A DNA stretch of 64,000 nt from an uncultured Psychroserpens sp. (GCF_947492715.1 NZ_CANLNS010000011.1:1-64000); one strand, 5' to 3'; shown: positions 33,203 to 43,695, numbered from the stretch's first letter. Notes: a model not told the origin generated them from the letters alone. Program-made: numbers and translations.

Positions 33203-35668
33203 CTATAAGAAACCTCCTCCAGATTTCTCATCGTTATCTCTGTTTTTACGAGATTTAGCACGATATTTTCCGCCACCAAATCGGTAGCTAAATCCAAGAT
33301 TCCATGTGTTGCTTTCCCAGTTGAATTCTACATTTTGTCTAAAAGGTCTTCCAGAATCTGCAGAGAATTTCATAGTATTAAACACATCATTGTAACCAAA
33401 GTTGAAGGTTGCTCTATTGCCTTCTAAGAAGCTATAACGCATTCCAAGGTTTACGAAATGCATCGCATCCTGATCAAATTGGATATTTTCATTTGCGCCT
33501 CTATAAAAAGCAAAAGCAGTAAATGATAATTTTGGACTAACTCTAAAGTTGTTGAAGATTCTAAAGTTATAAGCGACGTTATCAACTTCTACAGTTTCTA
33601 ATACAATATCGGCCTCTGTTGCCGTTTCTGCAGGAGCAGTTAAACGTTCACTAATGCTTTTTTGTGTTTGCGCATAGAGGTCAAAACTTCCATTAATAGA
33701 CCACCATTTTGTTGGACGATAGTTAGAAGAGATTTCTAAACCATAAGATGATGTATTTTGGAAATTATCATCTGTTAAAATTAATCGGTTAAAATCTGCT
33801 CTATCTACAAAAACTATTGTTGAAATTTCGTCTTTAATTCTTCTGTAAAATACACCAGCTGTAATGGTTCCTTTCTTTAATCTTCTCGTGTAATTCGTTT
33901 CGAATGAATTTGTAAACTGAGGTAATAAGTCTTGGTTACCAAACTTAGAAATTAAAGGTGTATTAAATTCTGGTAATGGATTCACTTGGCCAACACCAGG
34001 TCTATCAATTCGTCTGCTGTAGCTAAACTGAAATGAGTTCTTTTCTGAAGCTTGTAATGTTACAAACGCCGAAGGATACAATTCAAAATAATCATTGTCA
34101 AAAGGAGTTAGGGTAACTAAGTTTGTTTGTAAGTCTGTTTCTTCAGCTAAGGTTTCAACATTAACAGTTTCAGCACGCAAACCTAATTGGATGCTCCATT
34201 TGTTGATTTTTTTACTATAATTTACATAGGCAGAGTAGATATTTCTACTATAATCAAAATTAGTTAAAGAAGGAATGTAATCGCCATTTGCGTTTTGCGA
34301 ACGACCATCAGATTCGTACTCAATAGCACTATTAAATAACCTAGCCTGTAATCCGGCTTCAAGTTTTGTTGTTTCAGATAATGGGTCTACATAATCAAGA
34401 TTAATCGATGTACGTTCTCTTTCTGTATCTGTAAGCTCAAAGAAGTTTGGTCTATTATTAGCACTTCCAGAAAAGAGGTTATTTGTGTTGGCATCCCCAT
34501 CAAAAATGTTATAATCAACTTCTAACTCTATGTTTTGCCCTTCTTTGTCAAAATCTAATTTATAATCGAAATTGTATTGTTGAGATGTATTGTCTCCGTC
34601 ATTGGTAATAAGTTGATTCTGGAATGTATTATTACCAAAAAGAATACCAGTTTCAGCATCCGTTCCTCCATCAAATAAATTTTGATTGGTAAATACTGAA
34701 AGCGTGTTCTTATCATTGATATAGAAATCAACTCCAACTTTAAATACATGAGATTTTCTGTTATCAAGAACGGTCACATTTTGAAGTGTGTTTTGGTCTA
34801 TTCTATCAATAAAACCGAAATTGAAATTCTTCGAAATGTTATTACTATAGTTCCCATATAAGTTGAATTTACCATTTCTGTAATTCATATTTAAAGCACT
34901 ATTGAACTTTGGACGTCTTTCGTAGCTAAAGTTAGTACTTACACTACCATTAAATCCAACCATGGTATTTTTATGGAGTACAATATTAATAATACCACTC
35001 ATACCATCTGGATCATACTTTGCAGATGGATTAGTAATTAATTCAATAGATTTAATAGCACTTGATGGAATTTGCTTTAGTAACTGAGCTGTTGGTATAT
35101 TTGATAGTTTCCCATCAACCATAACACGAACGTTTTGATTTCCTCTTAGTGCAATGTCACCTGTTTGAGAATCTACACTCACAGAAGGAATTCCTACCAT
35201 AAGTTCTGATGCAGTACCAGTGGCCGCTAAATCTTTTCCAATAGTAATTACCTTACGGTCTACCTTTTGTTGAATGGTCGATACTTCTGCTATTACGGTA
35301 ACCTCGTCTAAACCAGCAACATCTTCCTCTAAGAAAATGTCTCCCAATTTAACTTTGTAGTTTCCTTTACCAATGGTAACGTCTTTTGATACCGTTTTGT
35401 ATCCTATATATTGAATACTTACAACGATTTTTCCTTCAGGGATTTTTTCGATTTCAAATGTACCATTATCCTTTGTTATTCCTCCAGTTATCGTTTCTCC
35501 TGAAGCACTTTTAATAACGACATTTACATAGGGTAACGGTTCTTTAAGTTGCGCATCCATTACTCTTCCGGATACGGTTCCATCTCTTAGGTTTGAGTCT
35601 AAATTTGATGGTGTTGCAAATGCTATTACAGTGAATAGAAAAATGCACAATTGCGTGATTTTTTTCAT
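33203..35668 (-). CDS. TonB-dependent receptor-like outer membrane protein
   Basis: An 821-residue protein with a signal peptide (about 1-20). A CarboxypepD_reg-like domain spans about 28-105 (VSGRVMDAQLKEPLPYVNVVI), followed by a plug-like domain at about 125-230 (GDIALRGNQNVRVMVDGK, GMSGIINIVLHK). The remainder is a large beta-barrel of the OMP_b-brl_3 type ending NLGFSYRFGGGK. A Lys/Arg-rich tail follows the last strand. A TonB box is not obvious. The substrate is unknown; such proteins import large or scarce nutrients or serve in the envelope. Confidence 0.87.
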   Translation of the reverse strand: MKKITQLCIFLFTVIAFATPSNLDSNLRDGTVSGRVMDAQLKEPLPYVNVVIKSASGETITGGITKDNGTFEIEKIPEGKIVVSIQYIGYKTVSKDVTIGKGNYKVKLGDIFLEEDVAGLDEVTVIAEVSTIQQKVDRKVITIGKDLAATGTASELMVGIPSVSVDSQTGDIALRGNQNVRVMVDGKLSNIPTAQLLKQIPSSAIKSIELITNPSAKYDPDGMSGIINIVLHKNTMVGFNGSVSTNFSYERRPKFNSALNMNYRNGKFNLYGNYSNNISKNFNFGFIDRIDQNTLQNVTVLDNRKSHVFKVGVDFYINDKNTLSVFTNQNLFDGGTDAETGILFGNNTFQNQLITNDGDNTSQQYNFDYKLDFDKEGQNIELEVDYNIFDGDANTNNLFSGSANNRPNFFELTDTERERTSINLDYVDPLSETTKLEAGLQARLFNSAIEYESDGRSQNANGDYIPSLTNFDYSRNIYSAYVNYSKKINKWSIQLGLRAETVNVETLAEETDLQTNLVTLTPFDNDYFELYPSAFVTLQASEKNSFQFSYSRRIDRPGVGQVNPLPEFNTPLISKFGNQDLLPQFTNSFETNYTRRLKKGTITAGVFYRRIKDEISTIVFVDRADFNRLILTDDNFQNTSSYGLEISSNYRPTKWWSINGSFDLYAQTQKSISERLTAPAETATEADIVLETVEVDNVAYNFRIFNNFRVSPKLSFTAFAFYRGANENIQFDQDAMHFVNLGMRYSFLEGNRATFNFGYNDVFNTMKFSADSGRPFRQNVEFNWESNTWNLGFSYRFGGGKYRAKSRKNRDNDEKSGGGFL

Positions 35669-35815
35669 TTTTTGATTGATTTGATTGATTAGTCTTTTTT
35701 GTTTAAATAAAACGGTTGTTATCTCATAGACGACAACTTTGGTGAGGTGTTACTTTTTTTAACACTAGTTAACATCTTTTTAACATTTGAGAAGACGCAT
35801 TAAATTCTGGTATTT

Positions 35816-35823
35816 TATTTTTG
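35816..35823 (+). promoter_or_regulatory. -7 promoter element of the CoA-binding gene
   Basis: TATTTTTG matches TAnnTTTG, 17 bp upstream of the ATG at 35841. No well-spaced -33 element is evident. Confidence 0.4.
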
Positions 35824-35840
35824 TACCAAATTATAGAGCT

Positions 35841-36203
35841 ATGAATAAAAAAACTTTGGTGCTAGGAGCATCGTTAAAACCAGCACGTTATTCTAACATC
35901 GCAATTAACAGATTAGTTAATTACGGTCTAGATGTTGTTGCCTTGGGTTTACGTGATGGGATAGTTGCAGGGGTAACAATAGATACACATTTGATGCCTT
36001 ATAAAGATATTCATACTATTTCGCTTTATCTTAATCCTGAGCGTCAAAAAGCATTTTATGATTACGTCATATCGTTACAACCCGAACGTATTATATTTAA
36101 CCCTGGGACTGAGAACTCAGAATTTCAGAATGTATTAAGACAGGCAGGTATTTATTTTGAAGAAGCCTGTACTCTGGTTTTACTTTCAACTAATCAGTAT
36201 TAA
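35841..36203 (+). CDS. CoA-binding domain protein
   Basis: A 120-residue single-domain protein of the CoA-binding (YccU-like) Rossmann family: TLVLGASLKPARYSNIAINRLVNYG at the start, then VVALGLRDG, and YLNPERQKAFYDYVISLQPERIIFNPG with the conserved Asn-Pro-Gly. It probably binds CoA or a related nucleotide; a physiological role is not established. The ATG at 35841 is preferred over an upstream start because the longer N-terminus does not fit the family. It overlaps the convergent symporter gene by 14 bp. Confidence 0.85.
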   Translation: MNKKTLVLGASLKPARYSNIAINRLVNYGLDVVALGLRDGIVAGVTIDTHLMPYKDIHTISLYLNPERQKAFYDYVISLQPERIIFNPGTENSEFQNVLRQAGIYFEEACTLVLLSTNQY

Positions 36204-37668
36204 GTTGAGATTTTTTAGTAATAAACAATAATCCTAAAAAGGTTAGAAGTCCATTAATTATTAAAATTTCAAATCCAATTTGATAACCATTTAATAAGTC
36301 TACCGAGAACATATTTATTAAATAAGAAACTACAGGAGCTATTAAAGCAATTATCCATACATAACTATCTTTTAGGTGCTTTTTGGTTAAAATTCCAAAA
36401 GCAAAGAGACCAAGTAATGGACCATAAGTATATCCAGCTGCCTTAAATAATTCCCATATTACAGAAACATCAGTAAATAGGAGGTCGAATAAAATAATGA
36501 CCAATACTAGAATGAAACTAAAAAGTATATGTACTTGTTTTCGAACTCTTTTTTGACTGTCTTTTGGCTTTTTATCTAATTCAATAATATCAATACAAAA
36601 TGATGTTGTTAATGAAGTTAAAGCACTATCGGCACTAGAATATGCCGCAGCAATTAAGCCTAGTAAAAAGAAAGCAGACGTGATAACACCAATTTCTGGT
36701 AACATTGCAATAGTTGGAAACAAATCGTCCTTATTTGCAGTGACGCCATGTTGTTGTGCGTATTGAGTTAATAAAAGCCCTAAAACTAAAAATAGAATAT
36801 TTACAAATATTAAAATTACACTAAAACTAACCATGTTTTTTTGTGCATCTTTTAAGTTCTTACAGGTTAAGTTTTTTTGCATCATATCTTGATCTAAACC
36901 TGTCATTGTAATGGTTATAAATATACCGGCTAAAAAGCTTTTAATAAAGTATTGTGCATCATTAAAATCATCAAAAAAGAAGACTTTACTTAGCTTGCTA
37001 GCTTTTACATTATTATAGACTTCAGAAATACTATTAAGATCTAAGGCATTTGCTAAAAATGAAATGGTAACAACCACAGAAATTAGCATGAATAGTGTTT
37101 GAAGAGTATCAGTAAAAATAATAGTTTTAATACCACCTCTAAAAGTGTAAAGCCAAATAAGAGCGACCGTAATTACAACCGTTATAGGAAAAGGTATAGT
37201 GTATTGATCGAAAATTAGAATTTTATCAAAAACAAGCAATTGAAGTACTTTTGCTACTAAAAATAATCGAAGTGATGCACCAACGATTCTAGAGATTAAA
37301 AAAGCTATCGATCCTGTTTTGTAACTTACTTTTCCAAAACGTTCCTTTAAATACGTATAAATGGAGGTGAGATTCATTTTATAGTATAACGGAAGCAATA
37401 CATAGGCAATAACCAAATAACCAAAAAAATACCCTAGAACTACTTGAAAATACCCAAATTGTTTCGCTTCAACAGCACCTGGAACCGAAATAAAGGTCAC
37501 ACCAGATAATGAAGTCCCTATCATTCCAAAAGCCACTAAATACCAAGGAGCCGATTTATTAGCCTTAAAAAAGGCATCATTTGAATCTTCTTTCCCAGTA
37601 AAATAAGAAATTAGAATAAGTACGCCAAAATAGGCTAGGATGAGAAAAATGATGGCGTTCGTCGACAT
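36190..37668 (-). CDS. Sodium:solute symporter (SSS family)
   Basis: A 492-residue integral membrane protein with about 13 membrane segments. Family marks include the N-terminal SAPWYLVAFGMIGTSLSGVTF (about 40-60), the substrate/Na-site region TFRGGIKTIIFTDTLQ (about 175-190) and the AAYSSADSALTSL segment (about 340-352). It would couple inward Na+ flow to uptake of a sugar, amino acid or acid; the substrate cannot be read from sequence. Its 3' end overlaps the CoA-binding gene on the opposite strand. Confidence 0.92.
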   Translation of the reverse strand: MSTNAIIFLILAYFGVLILISYFTGKEDSNDAFFKANKSAPWYLVAFGMIGTSLSGVTFISVPGAVEAKQFGYFQVVLGYFFGYLVIAYVLLPLYYKMNLTSIYTYLKERFGKVSYKTGSIAFLISRIVGASLRLFLVAKVLQLLVFDKILIFDQYTIPFPITVVITVALIWLYTFRGGIKTIIFTDTLQTLFMLISVVVTISFLANALDLNSISEVYNNVKASKLSKVFFFDDFNDAQYFIKSFLAGIFITITMTGLDQDMMQKNLTCKNLKDAQKNMVSFSVILIFVNILFLVLGLLLTQYAQQHGVTANKDDLFPTIAMLPEIGVITSAFFLLGLIAAAYSSADSALTSLTTSFCIDIIELDKKPKDSQKRVRKQVHILFSFILVLVIILFDLLFTDVSVIWELFKAAGYTYGPLLGLFAFGILTKKHLKDSYVWIIALIAPVVSYLINMFSVDLLNGYQIGFEILIINGLLTFLGLLFITKKSQLNTD

Positions 37669-37815
37669 AATTGAGGTTTTAACAGGTTTTTGGCCGAAAT
37701 ATCTTATTTTAGCTAAAAAATTGCAAACAATATTAACTAATTAAAATTAAACGTAAATAAAAGTTGACATGGATGACTTTTTTTTTAGGGTAATTTTAAC
37801 CTAAATTTATTTGAA

Positions 37816-40362
37816 ATGAAAAAGATACTTACTTTTTTAACTATCGCTTCTTTTTCCATTACAGCAGTTGCACAAGACTATAAAGACATGATTGCTGAAG
37901 GTACCTACACTGTTGCTGAAATCGTTTCGGCTGCAGAATCTCATTTTGAGAATGCTGGCACAGGACGAGGAACAGGATACAAATCTTACCGCAGGTGGCT
38001 CTATAATGCAGAACGTAATATGGATGCCACAGGAAAACTTAAATCACCTGAATATTTTCAGGAAGAATTAGAAAATTACATTGCATCGCAAAATGCCAAT
38101 CAAAATCAATTGGCAAGAACAACGGTTGGAACCTGGGAAGAAATGGGACCTACATCGTGGAATGCGACTTCTGGATGGAATCCAGGTGTTGGTAGAGTAA
38201 CTTCAATTGCTGTAGATCCATCATCAGTAACAACTATTATAGTTGGTGCAGAAACCGGTGGTATTTGGCGTTCTACAGATGGTGGACAAAACTGGACGGT
38301 TTTAACAGATAACCTGTCTAACATTGATGTATATGCATTAGCTATAGATCCAAAAAACCCAACACATTATTATTGGGGATCTACTGGAGGTACAATTTTT
38401 AGATCTACAGATTCTGGGGCAACATGGAATTTTTATTCTGATATAGGAAACGGAAACGTAAACAAAATATTAATTGACCCAACACCAAGTAGTACTAAAA
38501 TGTACTGTACTGCTCAAGGAGGTGGATTTCATAAATCAACAAATGATGGACTCAATTGGACTCAAGTTTTTGGTGGTAGCGCTTATGACGTGGAATTCAA
38601 ACCTGGTGATACAAATATCGTATTTGCTTCTGGGTCTAGTTTATACAGGTCTGGTGACGGAGGAGGTACTTTTACAGAAATTCCTACCGTTGCAACTACC
38701 GGACCTAAAATGATTGGAGTATCTGCAGCAGATGCTTCTGTTGTTTATGTGTTAGAATCTGGTGGAGGAGCGTTCAGTAATTTGTATAAGTCTTCAAATT
38801 CTGGAATTTCATTTTCAACACTAAATCATTCTGGTAAAAATTACTTTGGTTACAGCTCAGATCCTAACGATGTTAATGATGCTGGTGTTGGTCAAGCTCC
38901 TAGAGATATGGATATTGCTATTAATCCTAGTAATATTGATGAAGTTCATATTGCAGGAGTTAATACTTGGAGATCTACAAACGGCGGCATTTCTTTCTCT
39001 ATTTCATCACAATGGACAGTTGGAGGTGCGCAGTTTGCAAACATTGGATATTGTCATGCCGATGTAGATATTCTAGAATTTATAGGAAATGCAACAGATG
39101 GATATAAATTATATGCAGGAACCGATGGTGGATGTTTCGTGGCAAATGATACAGGAAACCTTAATAGTAATTACTATACAGATTTAACAACAGGAATTGG
39201 TATACGTCAGTTTTATAAAATAGGAATAAGCCAAACAGATCCTGTGGTAGTCACAGGAGGTGCACAAGACAATGGGTCTTCTGTAATGGATGTTAACGGA
39301 AATTGGACAGATTGGCTTGGGGCAGATGGAATGGAGAGTTTTATAGATAAAAACAACTCTCAGATTATGTACGGAACAAGTCAGTTTGGAACGTTTTATA
39401 AAACACTTAATGGAGGCGCAAATTTAGTTGGAATCTCTCAACCAGACGGGAAAGGAGGTCAAAATAACTGGAATTGGATTGTACCTTTTGAACAAGATCC
39501 AATTGACGCAGATGTTATTTATGCCGCTTTTGATGAGGTTTATAAATCTACAGATGGTGGAGGAACGTGGAATTCAATATCTCCAAATTATGGATTAGAT
39601 ATTGATCATTTAAAAATTTCTCCTGCCAACAACGACAATATGTATATAGCAATTAATGATACATTTTATAGAACTACAGATGGAGGAAGTATTTGGTTAG
39701 AATCTACCAATTTAGATCTTGGGTTTACAGGGTCTATTACAGATATAGCAGTACATCCTACAGATCCTTCCAAAGTAGCAGTGTCTTCTTCTGGATTTGG
39801 TTCTCAAAAAGTGTTTTTAAGCACAGATAATGGTGTGTCTTGGAATGCCTTAGGAACAGGGTTGCCTAATTTTGTAGCATTAGCTGTTGAGTTTCAGGAT
39901 AATGATGATAACGGAGTTTATGTAGGGATGAATTATGGTGTTTACTACATAGACGATACAACGAGTAATACTTGGGTGCCTTTTAATAATGGTTTGCCTA
40001 ATGTACGTATCAGTGAATTAGAAATCAATGCTGCAGATAATAAAATCTATGCAGGAACTTATGGTCGTGGATTATGGAGATCTGAAGTTTTTGATGCAAC
40101 GCTTAGCGTTTCAGAATTTGAATTAGAGTCCTTTAAAGTGCACCCTAATCCCGCTAAAAACAACGTAACTTTAAGCTGGGATAAAAATGAACCTGTTTCA
40201 GTTAGAATATACGATGCACTTGGTAAGTTGATGTACTTTACTAAGAACAAAAATATTTCTGAACCAACATCAATAGATGTTTCAAACTATGCTTCAGGAC
40301 TTTATTTTGTAAAAGTTAATAATGCTAATGGGTTTGTCACCAAAAAACTTGTTATCGATTAA
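37816..40362 (+). CDS. Large T9SS cargo protein with sortilin/BNR-type propeller repeats
   Basis: An 848-residue secreted protein with a signal peptide (about 1-19) and many Asp-box/BNR repeats of the form SxDxGxxW: IWRSTDGGQNWT, IFRSTDSGATWN, FHKSTNDGLNWT, VYKSTDGGGTWN, VFLSTDNGVSWN. These build one or two beta-propellers like VPS10/sortilin or GH74 proteins. The last ~75 residues are a T9SS type A sorting domain (FKVHPNPAKNNVTLSW, YDALGKLMYF, ASGLYFVKV). It is exported and attached to the cell surface. No glycosidase residues can be assigned with confidence. Confidence 0.9.
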   Translation: MKKILTFLTIASFSITAVAQDYKDMIAEGTYTVAEIVSAAESHFENAGTGRGTGYKSYRRWLYNAERNMDATGKLKSPEYFQEELENYIASQNANQNQLARTTVGTWEEMGPTSWNATSGWNPGVGRVTSIAVDPSSVTTIIVGAETGGIWRSTDGGQNWTVLTDNLSNIDVYALAIDPKNPTHYYWGSTGGTIFRSTDSGATWNFYSDIGNGNVNKILIDPTPSSTKMYCTAQGGGFHKSTNDGLNWTQVFGGSAYDVEFKPGDTNIVFASGSSLYRSGDGGGTFTEIPTVATTGPKMIGVSAADASVVYVLESGGGAFSNLYKSSNSGISFSTLNHSGKNYFGYSSDPNDVNDAGVGQAPRDMDIAINPSNIDEVHIAGVNTWRSTNGGISFSISSQWTVGGAQFANIGYCHADVDILEFIGNATDGYKLYAGTDGGCFVANDTGNLNSNYYTDLTTGIGIRQFYKIGISQTDPVVVTGGAQDNGSSVMDVNGNWTDWLGADGMESFIDKNNSQIMYGTSQFGTFYKTLNGGANLVGISQPDGKGGQNNWNWIVPFEQDPIDADVIYAAFDEVYKSTDGGGTWNSISPNYGLDIDHLKISPANNDNMYIAINDTFYRTTDGGSIWLESTNLDLGFTGSITDIAVHPTDPSKVAVSSSGFGSQKVFLSTDNGVSWNALGTGLPNFVALAVEFQDNDDNGVYVGMNYGVYYIDDTTSNTWVPFNNGLPNVRISELEINAADNKIYAGTYGRGLWRSEVFDATLSVSEFELESFKVHPNPAKNNVTLSWDKNEPVSVRIYDALGKLMYFTKNKNISEPTSIDVSNYASGLYFVKVNNANGFVTKKLVID

Positions 40363-40380
40363 GCAAAATGTATTGTAAAT

Positions 40381-40418
40381 AAAAAAACCACTATGATTTT
40401 GTTGTAGTGGTTTTTTTA
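40381..40418 (+). terminator. Terminator of the T9SS cargo gene
   Basis: AAAAAAACCACTA pairs with TAGTGGTTTTTTT around TGATTTTGTTG, 19 bp after the stop codon. Confidence 0.85.
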
Positions 40419-40463
40419 TGCAATCAGACTTAAAATTACTTTACAAATTGTAAATTAGCCGTT

Positions 40464-41081
40464 ATGGAATTTTCTTCAAAATTACTTGAAAACGCTGTTA
40501 ACGAAATGTCACAATTACCAGGAGTTGGTAAGCGAACAGCATTACGTTTAGTTTTACATCTTTTACGTCAGCCTAAAGAACATACTTTAAATTTTGCTAA
40601 AGCATTAAGTGATATGCGTACCGAAATCAAGTTTTGTCAAAGTTGTCATAATATAAGTGATACTGAAACGTGTGAAATTTGTGCTAACCCTAATCGTATT
40701 AATGATGTGGTTTGTGTTGTTGAAGATATTAGAGATGTTATGGCTATAGAGAATACCAGTTCGTTTAAAGGCTTATATCATGTTTTAGGTGGAAAGATCT
40801 CTCCAATGGATGGTATCGGACCAAATGAATTAAATATCCAGTCATTAGTTGAAAAGATAAAACAAGGAAAAATTAACGAATTAATTTTTGCTTTAGGCTC
40901 CACTATGGAAGGCGATACAACCAATTTTTATATCTATAAGCAAATTCAAGGTTTCGATGTAAAGACATCCACGATTGCTCGTGGGATTTCTGTAGGAAAC
41001 GAATTAGAGTATACAGATGAGGTTACACTTGGTCGTAGTATTATTAACAGAATTCCCTTCGAGGTCTCTTTAAAATCTTAA
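40464..41081 (+). CDS. recR: Recombination mediator RecR
   Basis: A 205-residue protein of usual RecR length. It has an N-terminal helix-hairpin-helix ([21 protein letters not shown], about 13-33), a four-Cys zinc finger ([16 protein letters not shown], about 58-73), and a Toprim domain ([14 protein letters not shown], then [13 protein letters not shown]). RecR with RecO loads RecA at gapped DNA in the RecFOR pathway. A glycosyltransferase gene follows after 7 bp and is probably in the same operon. Confidence 0.97.
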   Translation: MEFSSKLLENAVNEMSQLPGVGKRTALRLVLHLLRQPKEHTLNFAKALSDMRTEIKFCQSCHNISDTETCEICANPNRINDVVCVVEDIRDVMAIENTSSFKGLYHVLGGKISPMDGIGPNELNIQSLVEKIKQGKINELIFALGSTMEGDTTNFYIYKQIQGFDVKTSTIARGISVGNELEYTDEVTLGRSIINRIPFEVSLKS

Positions 41082-41088
41082 TTACTAT

Positions 41089-42186
41089 TTGAAGCTATCT
41101 GTTGTCATATTAAACTATAATGTACGTTATTTTTTAGAGCTCTGTCTAAAAAGTGTAGAAGCGGCATTGGTGCATATTGATAGCGAAATCATTGTGGTTG
41201 ATAATCAGTCCTCAGATGATAGTTGCGAGATGATAAAAAAGCGCTTTCCCAGAGTGACCCTTATTGAAAATCAATCAAATTATGGGTTTTCAAAAGGAAA
41301 TAACATCGGTGTTGCCAAGGCTAAAGGAGATTATGTTTGTATTCTTAATCCAGACACTATAGTTGCCGAAGATACTTTCGAACGTTTACTTAATAAGTTT
41401 GATGACCAACTCAAACAAGGTATTTTAGGATGCAGACTCATAGATGGTAAAGGGCAGTTCTTACCAGAAAGTAAGCGTAATATTCCAACACCTTCTGTAG
41501 CTATTAAAAAGATGTTAGGTTGGTCAACATCCTATTATGCTTCACATGTCGATGAAAAAGAATCGGCTAAAGTTTCTGTATTTGTAGGTGCTTTTATGTT
41601 AATGCGCAAAGTAGTTTATTCTAATGTTAATGGTTTTGATGAGGACTATTTTATGTATGGAGAGGATATTGATTTGTCTTATAAAGTACAGAAAGCAGGA
41701 TATTTTAATAGCTATCACGGAGACGTTGCAATAGTCCATTTTAAAGGTGAAAGCACACTTAAAGATAAGGTCTATGCTAAACGGTTTTATGGAGCCATGC
41801 AAATATTTTATAATAAGCACTTTAAGTCAAATCTATTTTTTGATACCTTGGTGTGGTTCGGAATTAAGTTAAGTCCGTTATTTGGTCGTACCACCAAAGC
41901 AAGGAAAGCCAAGTTAGATCAGACAATATTAGTGTCTTCGGAAATGAATACAGATCTGGATACTGTTTTAAAATCCGATTTAAAAGTACAGCCTCATTTC
42001 TCATTATATGAAGAGAAAACAGAATATATATTAGACAATAACCTCCTGAGTTTTAAGGATATCATAGATATCTTGTCTAATGCTCCTAAAAATTGTACGA
42101 CCACGTTTAAAATTCTACCAAAAAATTCTAACTTTATCATTGGAAGTGACCACTCTAAAAGTAGAGGCGAGGTGATAAACTTCTAG
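41089..42186 (+). CDS. Glycosyltransferase family 2
   Basis: A 365-residue GT-A fold enzyme: LSVVILNYNVRYFLELCLKSV (about 3-23), VVDNQSSDDS, and NPDTIVAEDTF as the DxD-like region (about 92-102). An acceptor-side EDIDLSYKVQKAGY lies at about 193. There are no membrane helices. The start must be TTG at 41089: a stop codon lies six codons upstream and no ATG is available. Rhamnosyl- or similar transfer to surface polysaccharide is likely for this subgroup but not provable here. Confidence 0.87.
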   Translation: MKLSVVILNYNVRYFLELCLKSVEAALVHIDSEIIVVDNQSSDDSCEMIKKRFPRVTLIENQSNYGFSKGNNIGVAKAKGDYVCILNPDTIVAEDTFERLLNKFDDQLKQGILGCRLIDGKGQFLPESKRNIPTPSVAIKKMLGWSTSYYASHVDEKESAKVSVFVGAFMLMRKVVYSNVNGFDEDYFMYGEDIDLSYKVQKAGYFNSYHGDVAIVHFKGESTLKDKVYAKRFYGAMQIFYNKHFKSNLFFDTLVWFGIKLSPLFGRTTKARKAKLDQTILVSSEMNTDLDTVLKSDLKVQPHFSLYEEKTEYILDNNLLSFKDIIDILSNAPKNCTTTFKILPKNSNFIIGSDHSKSRGEVINF

Positions 42187-42232
42187 AGAATAATTATTTG
42201 AAATAATCTCAATAATTGTATTGATTTTTCAT

Positions 42233-42240
42233 TAATTTTG
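42233..42240 (+). promoter_or_regulatory. -7 promoter element of the E2 gene
   Basis: TAATTTTG matches the TAnnTTTG consensus, 37 bp before the ATG. Confidence 0.45.
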
Positions 42241-42277
42241 CAATCAACAAACCAATTATTGACCTTAGATTACAGAT

Positions 42278-43615
42278 ATGGCAAAATTTGAACTTAAGCT
42301 TCCAAAAATGGGAGAGAGTGTTGCAGAGGCAACAATAACATCTTGGTTGAAAGACGTAGGTGACACTATTGAAGCAGATGAAGCTGTTTTCGAAATTGCA
42401 ACAGATAAAGTTGATAGTGAAGTGCCTAGTGAAGTAGATGGTGTTTTGGTAGAAAAATTATTTGACGTTGATGCTGTTGTGCAAGTAGGGCAAACCATTG
42501 CCGTAATAGAAACTGAAGCTGATGTTGCTAGCTCTTCAGAAGCGACACAAACCGAGCCAGTAAAACAAGAAGTTGCCGAACCTGCAGCTGTTGCAGAGGT
42601 TTCACAAGCGGTTACTGCCGCTCAAGAGGCTGTGGCTCCCATTGTTAGTACGGGCGATCGTTTTTATTCACCTTTGGTACGAAATATAGCTAAGCAAGAG
42701 GGGATTTCTCAAACCGAATTAGATACTATTGCTGGTTCTGGTAAGGATGGACGTGTGACTAAAAATGACATTCTTTCTTATGTAGATAATAGAAGTTCTC
42801 AACCAGCTCCTGCTAAGGTAGCCACTCAAGAGGTTTCAAAACCTGTGGCAGCACAGGCTAACGGTGTAGCTAAAAAAGCGGCTCCTGCGCCAATTGTTGC
42901 AAGCGGTGATGACGAAATTATAGAAATGACCAGAATGGGTAAACTTATTGCACATCATATGGTTGAGTCTGTACAAACATCGGCACATGTTCAAAGTTTT
43001 ATAGAGGCCGATGTCACTAAAATCTGGAACTGGCGTAATAAAGTTAAGAACGAATTTAAACAAAGAGAGGGAGAGAACTTAACGTTTACACCAATCTTTA
43101 TGGAGGCCGTAGCAAAAGCACTACGAGATTTTCCAATGATGAATATTTCGGTTCAAGGTGATTCAATAATCAAGAAAAAACATATTAATTTGGGGATGGC
43201 AGCAGCCTTACCAGATGGAAATCTTATTGTGCCAGTTATTAAAGACGCAGACCAATTAAACTTGGTTGGAATGACCAAAAAAGTAAATGATTTGGCTAGT
43301 CGTGCAAGAGAGAATCAACTAAAACCAGATGATATTGCAGGAGGAACATATACAGTGACTAATGTTGGAACTTTTGGAAGTATTATGGGAACTCCAATTA
43401 TTAATCAACCTCAAGTGGGTATATTGGCTTTAGGTGCTATTAGAAAAGTACCAGCTGTTGTAGAAACACCTGAAGGTGATTTCATAGGCATTCGTTACCG
43501 CATGTTTATGTCGCACTCTTATGATCATAGAGTTGTTAACGGTGCATTAGGTGGCCAATTTGTAAAAGCGGTTAAAGATTATTTAGAAGCTTGGGACCCA
43601 AATAGAGAGATTTAA
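42278..43615 (+). CDS. 2-oxo acid dehydrogenase E2 (dihydrolipoyl acyltransferase)
   Basis: A 445-residue E2 subunit. The lipoyl domain spans about 1-78 with the lipoyl Lys in IATDKVDSEVPS. An Ala/Pro-rich linker follows, then an E3-binding domain at about 128-168 (SPLVRNIAKQEGIS, GKDGRVTKNDIL), a second linker, and the catalytic domain at about 210-440 with the His in YDHRVVNGALGG. The usual HxxxDG is HRVVNG here; Asn at this place is known in Azotobacter E2p, so it is probably active. No E1 or E3 genes adjoin. The ATDKVDSEV lipoyl site suits a branched-chain or 2-oxoglutarate type enzyme. Confidence 0.93.
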   Translation: MAKFELKLPKMGESVAEATITSWLKDVGDTIEADEAVFEIATDKVDSEVPSEVDGVLVEKLFDVDAVVQVGQTIAVIETEADVASSSEATQTEPVKQEVAEPAAVAEVSQAVTAAQEAVAPIVSTGDRFYSPLVRNIAKQEGISQTELDTIAGSGKDGRVTKNDILSYVDNRSSQPAPAKVATQEVSKPVAAQANGVAKKAAPAPIVASGDDEIIEMTRMGKLIAHHMVESVQTSAHVQSFIEADVTKIWNWRNKVKNEFKQREGENLTFTPIFMEAVAKALRDFPMMNISVQGDSIIKKKHINLGMAAALPDGNLIVPVIKDADQLNLVGMTKKVNDLASRARENQLKPDDIAGGTYTVTNVGTFGSIMGTPIINQPQVGILALGAIRKVPAVVETPEGDFIGIRYRMFMSHSYDHRVVNGALGGQFVKAVKDYLEAWDPNREI

Positions 43616-43645
43616 TTTTCCTATTTATAATAGGAACCTGAATAT

Positions 43646-43674
43646 AAAAAGCACAATCTTAAGATTGTGCTTTT
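43646..43674 (+). terminator. Bidirectional terminator, near-perfect palindrome
   Basis: AAAAGCACAATCTT followed directly by its reverse complement AAGATTGTGCTTTT, a 28-bp palindrome. It separates the convergent E2 and DUF1059 genes. Confidence 0.85.
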
Positions 43675-43695
43675 CTTTTTAAGGCATGTTATTTA

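Noticed and set aside
42278-43615. Inactive E2 because HxxxDG reads HRVVNG
   Set aside because: Asn at this position occurs in the active Azotobacter E2p, so loss of activity cannot be claimed.
43646-43674. 28-bp palindrome as a regulator binding site
   Set aside because: Its place between convergent stop codons and its A/T-flanked stem mark it as a bidirectional terminator.
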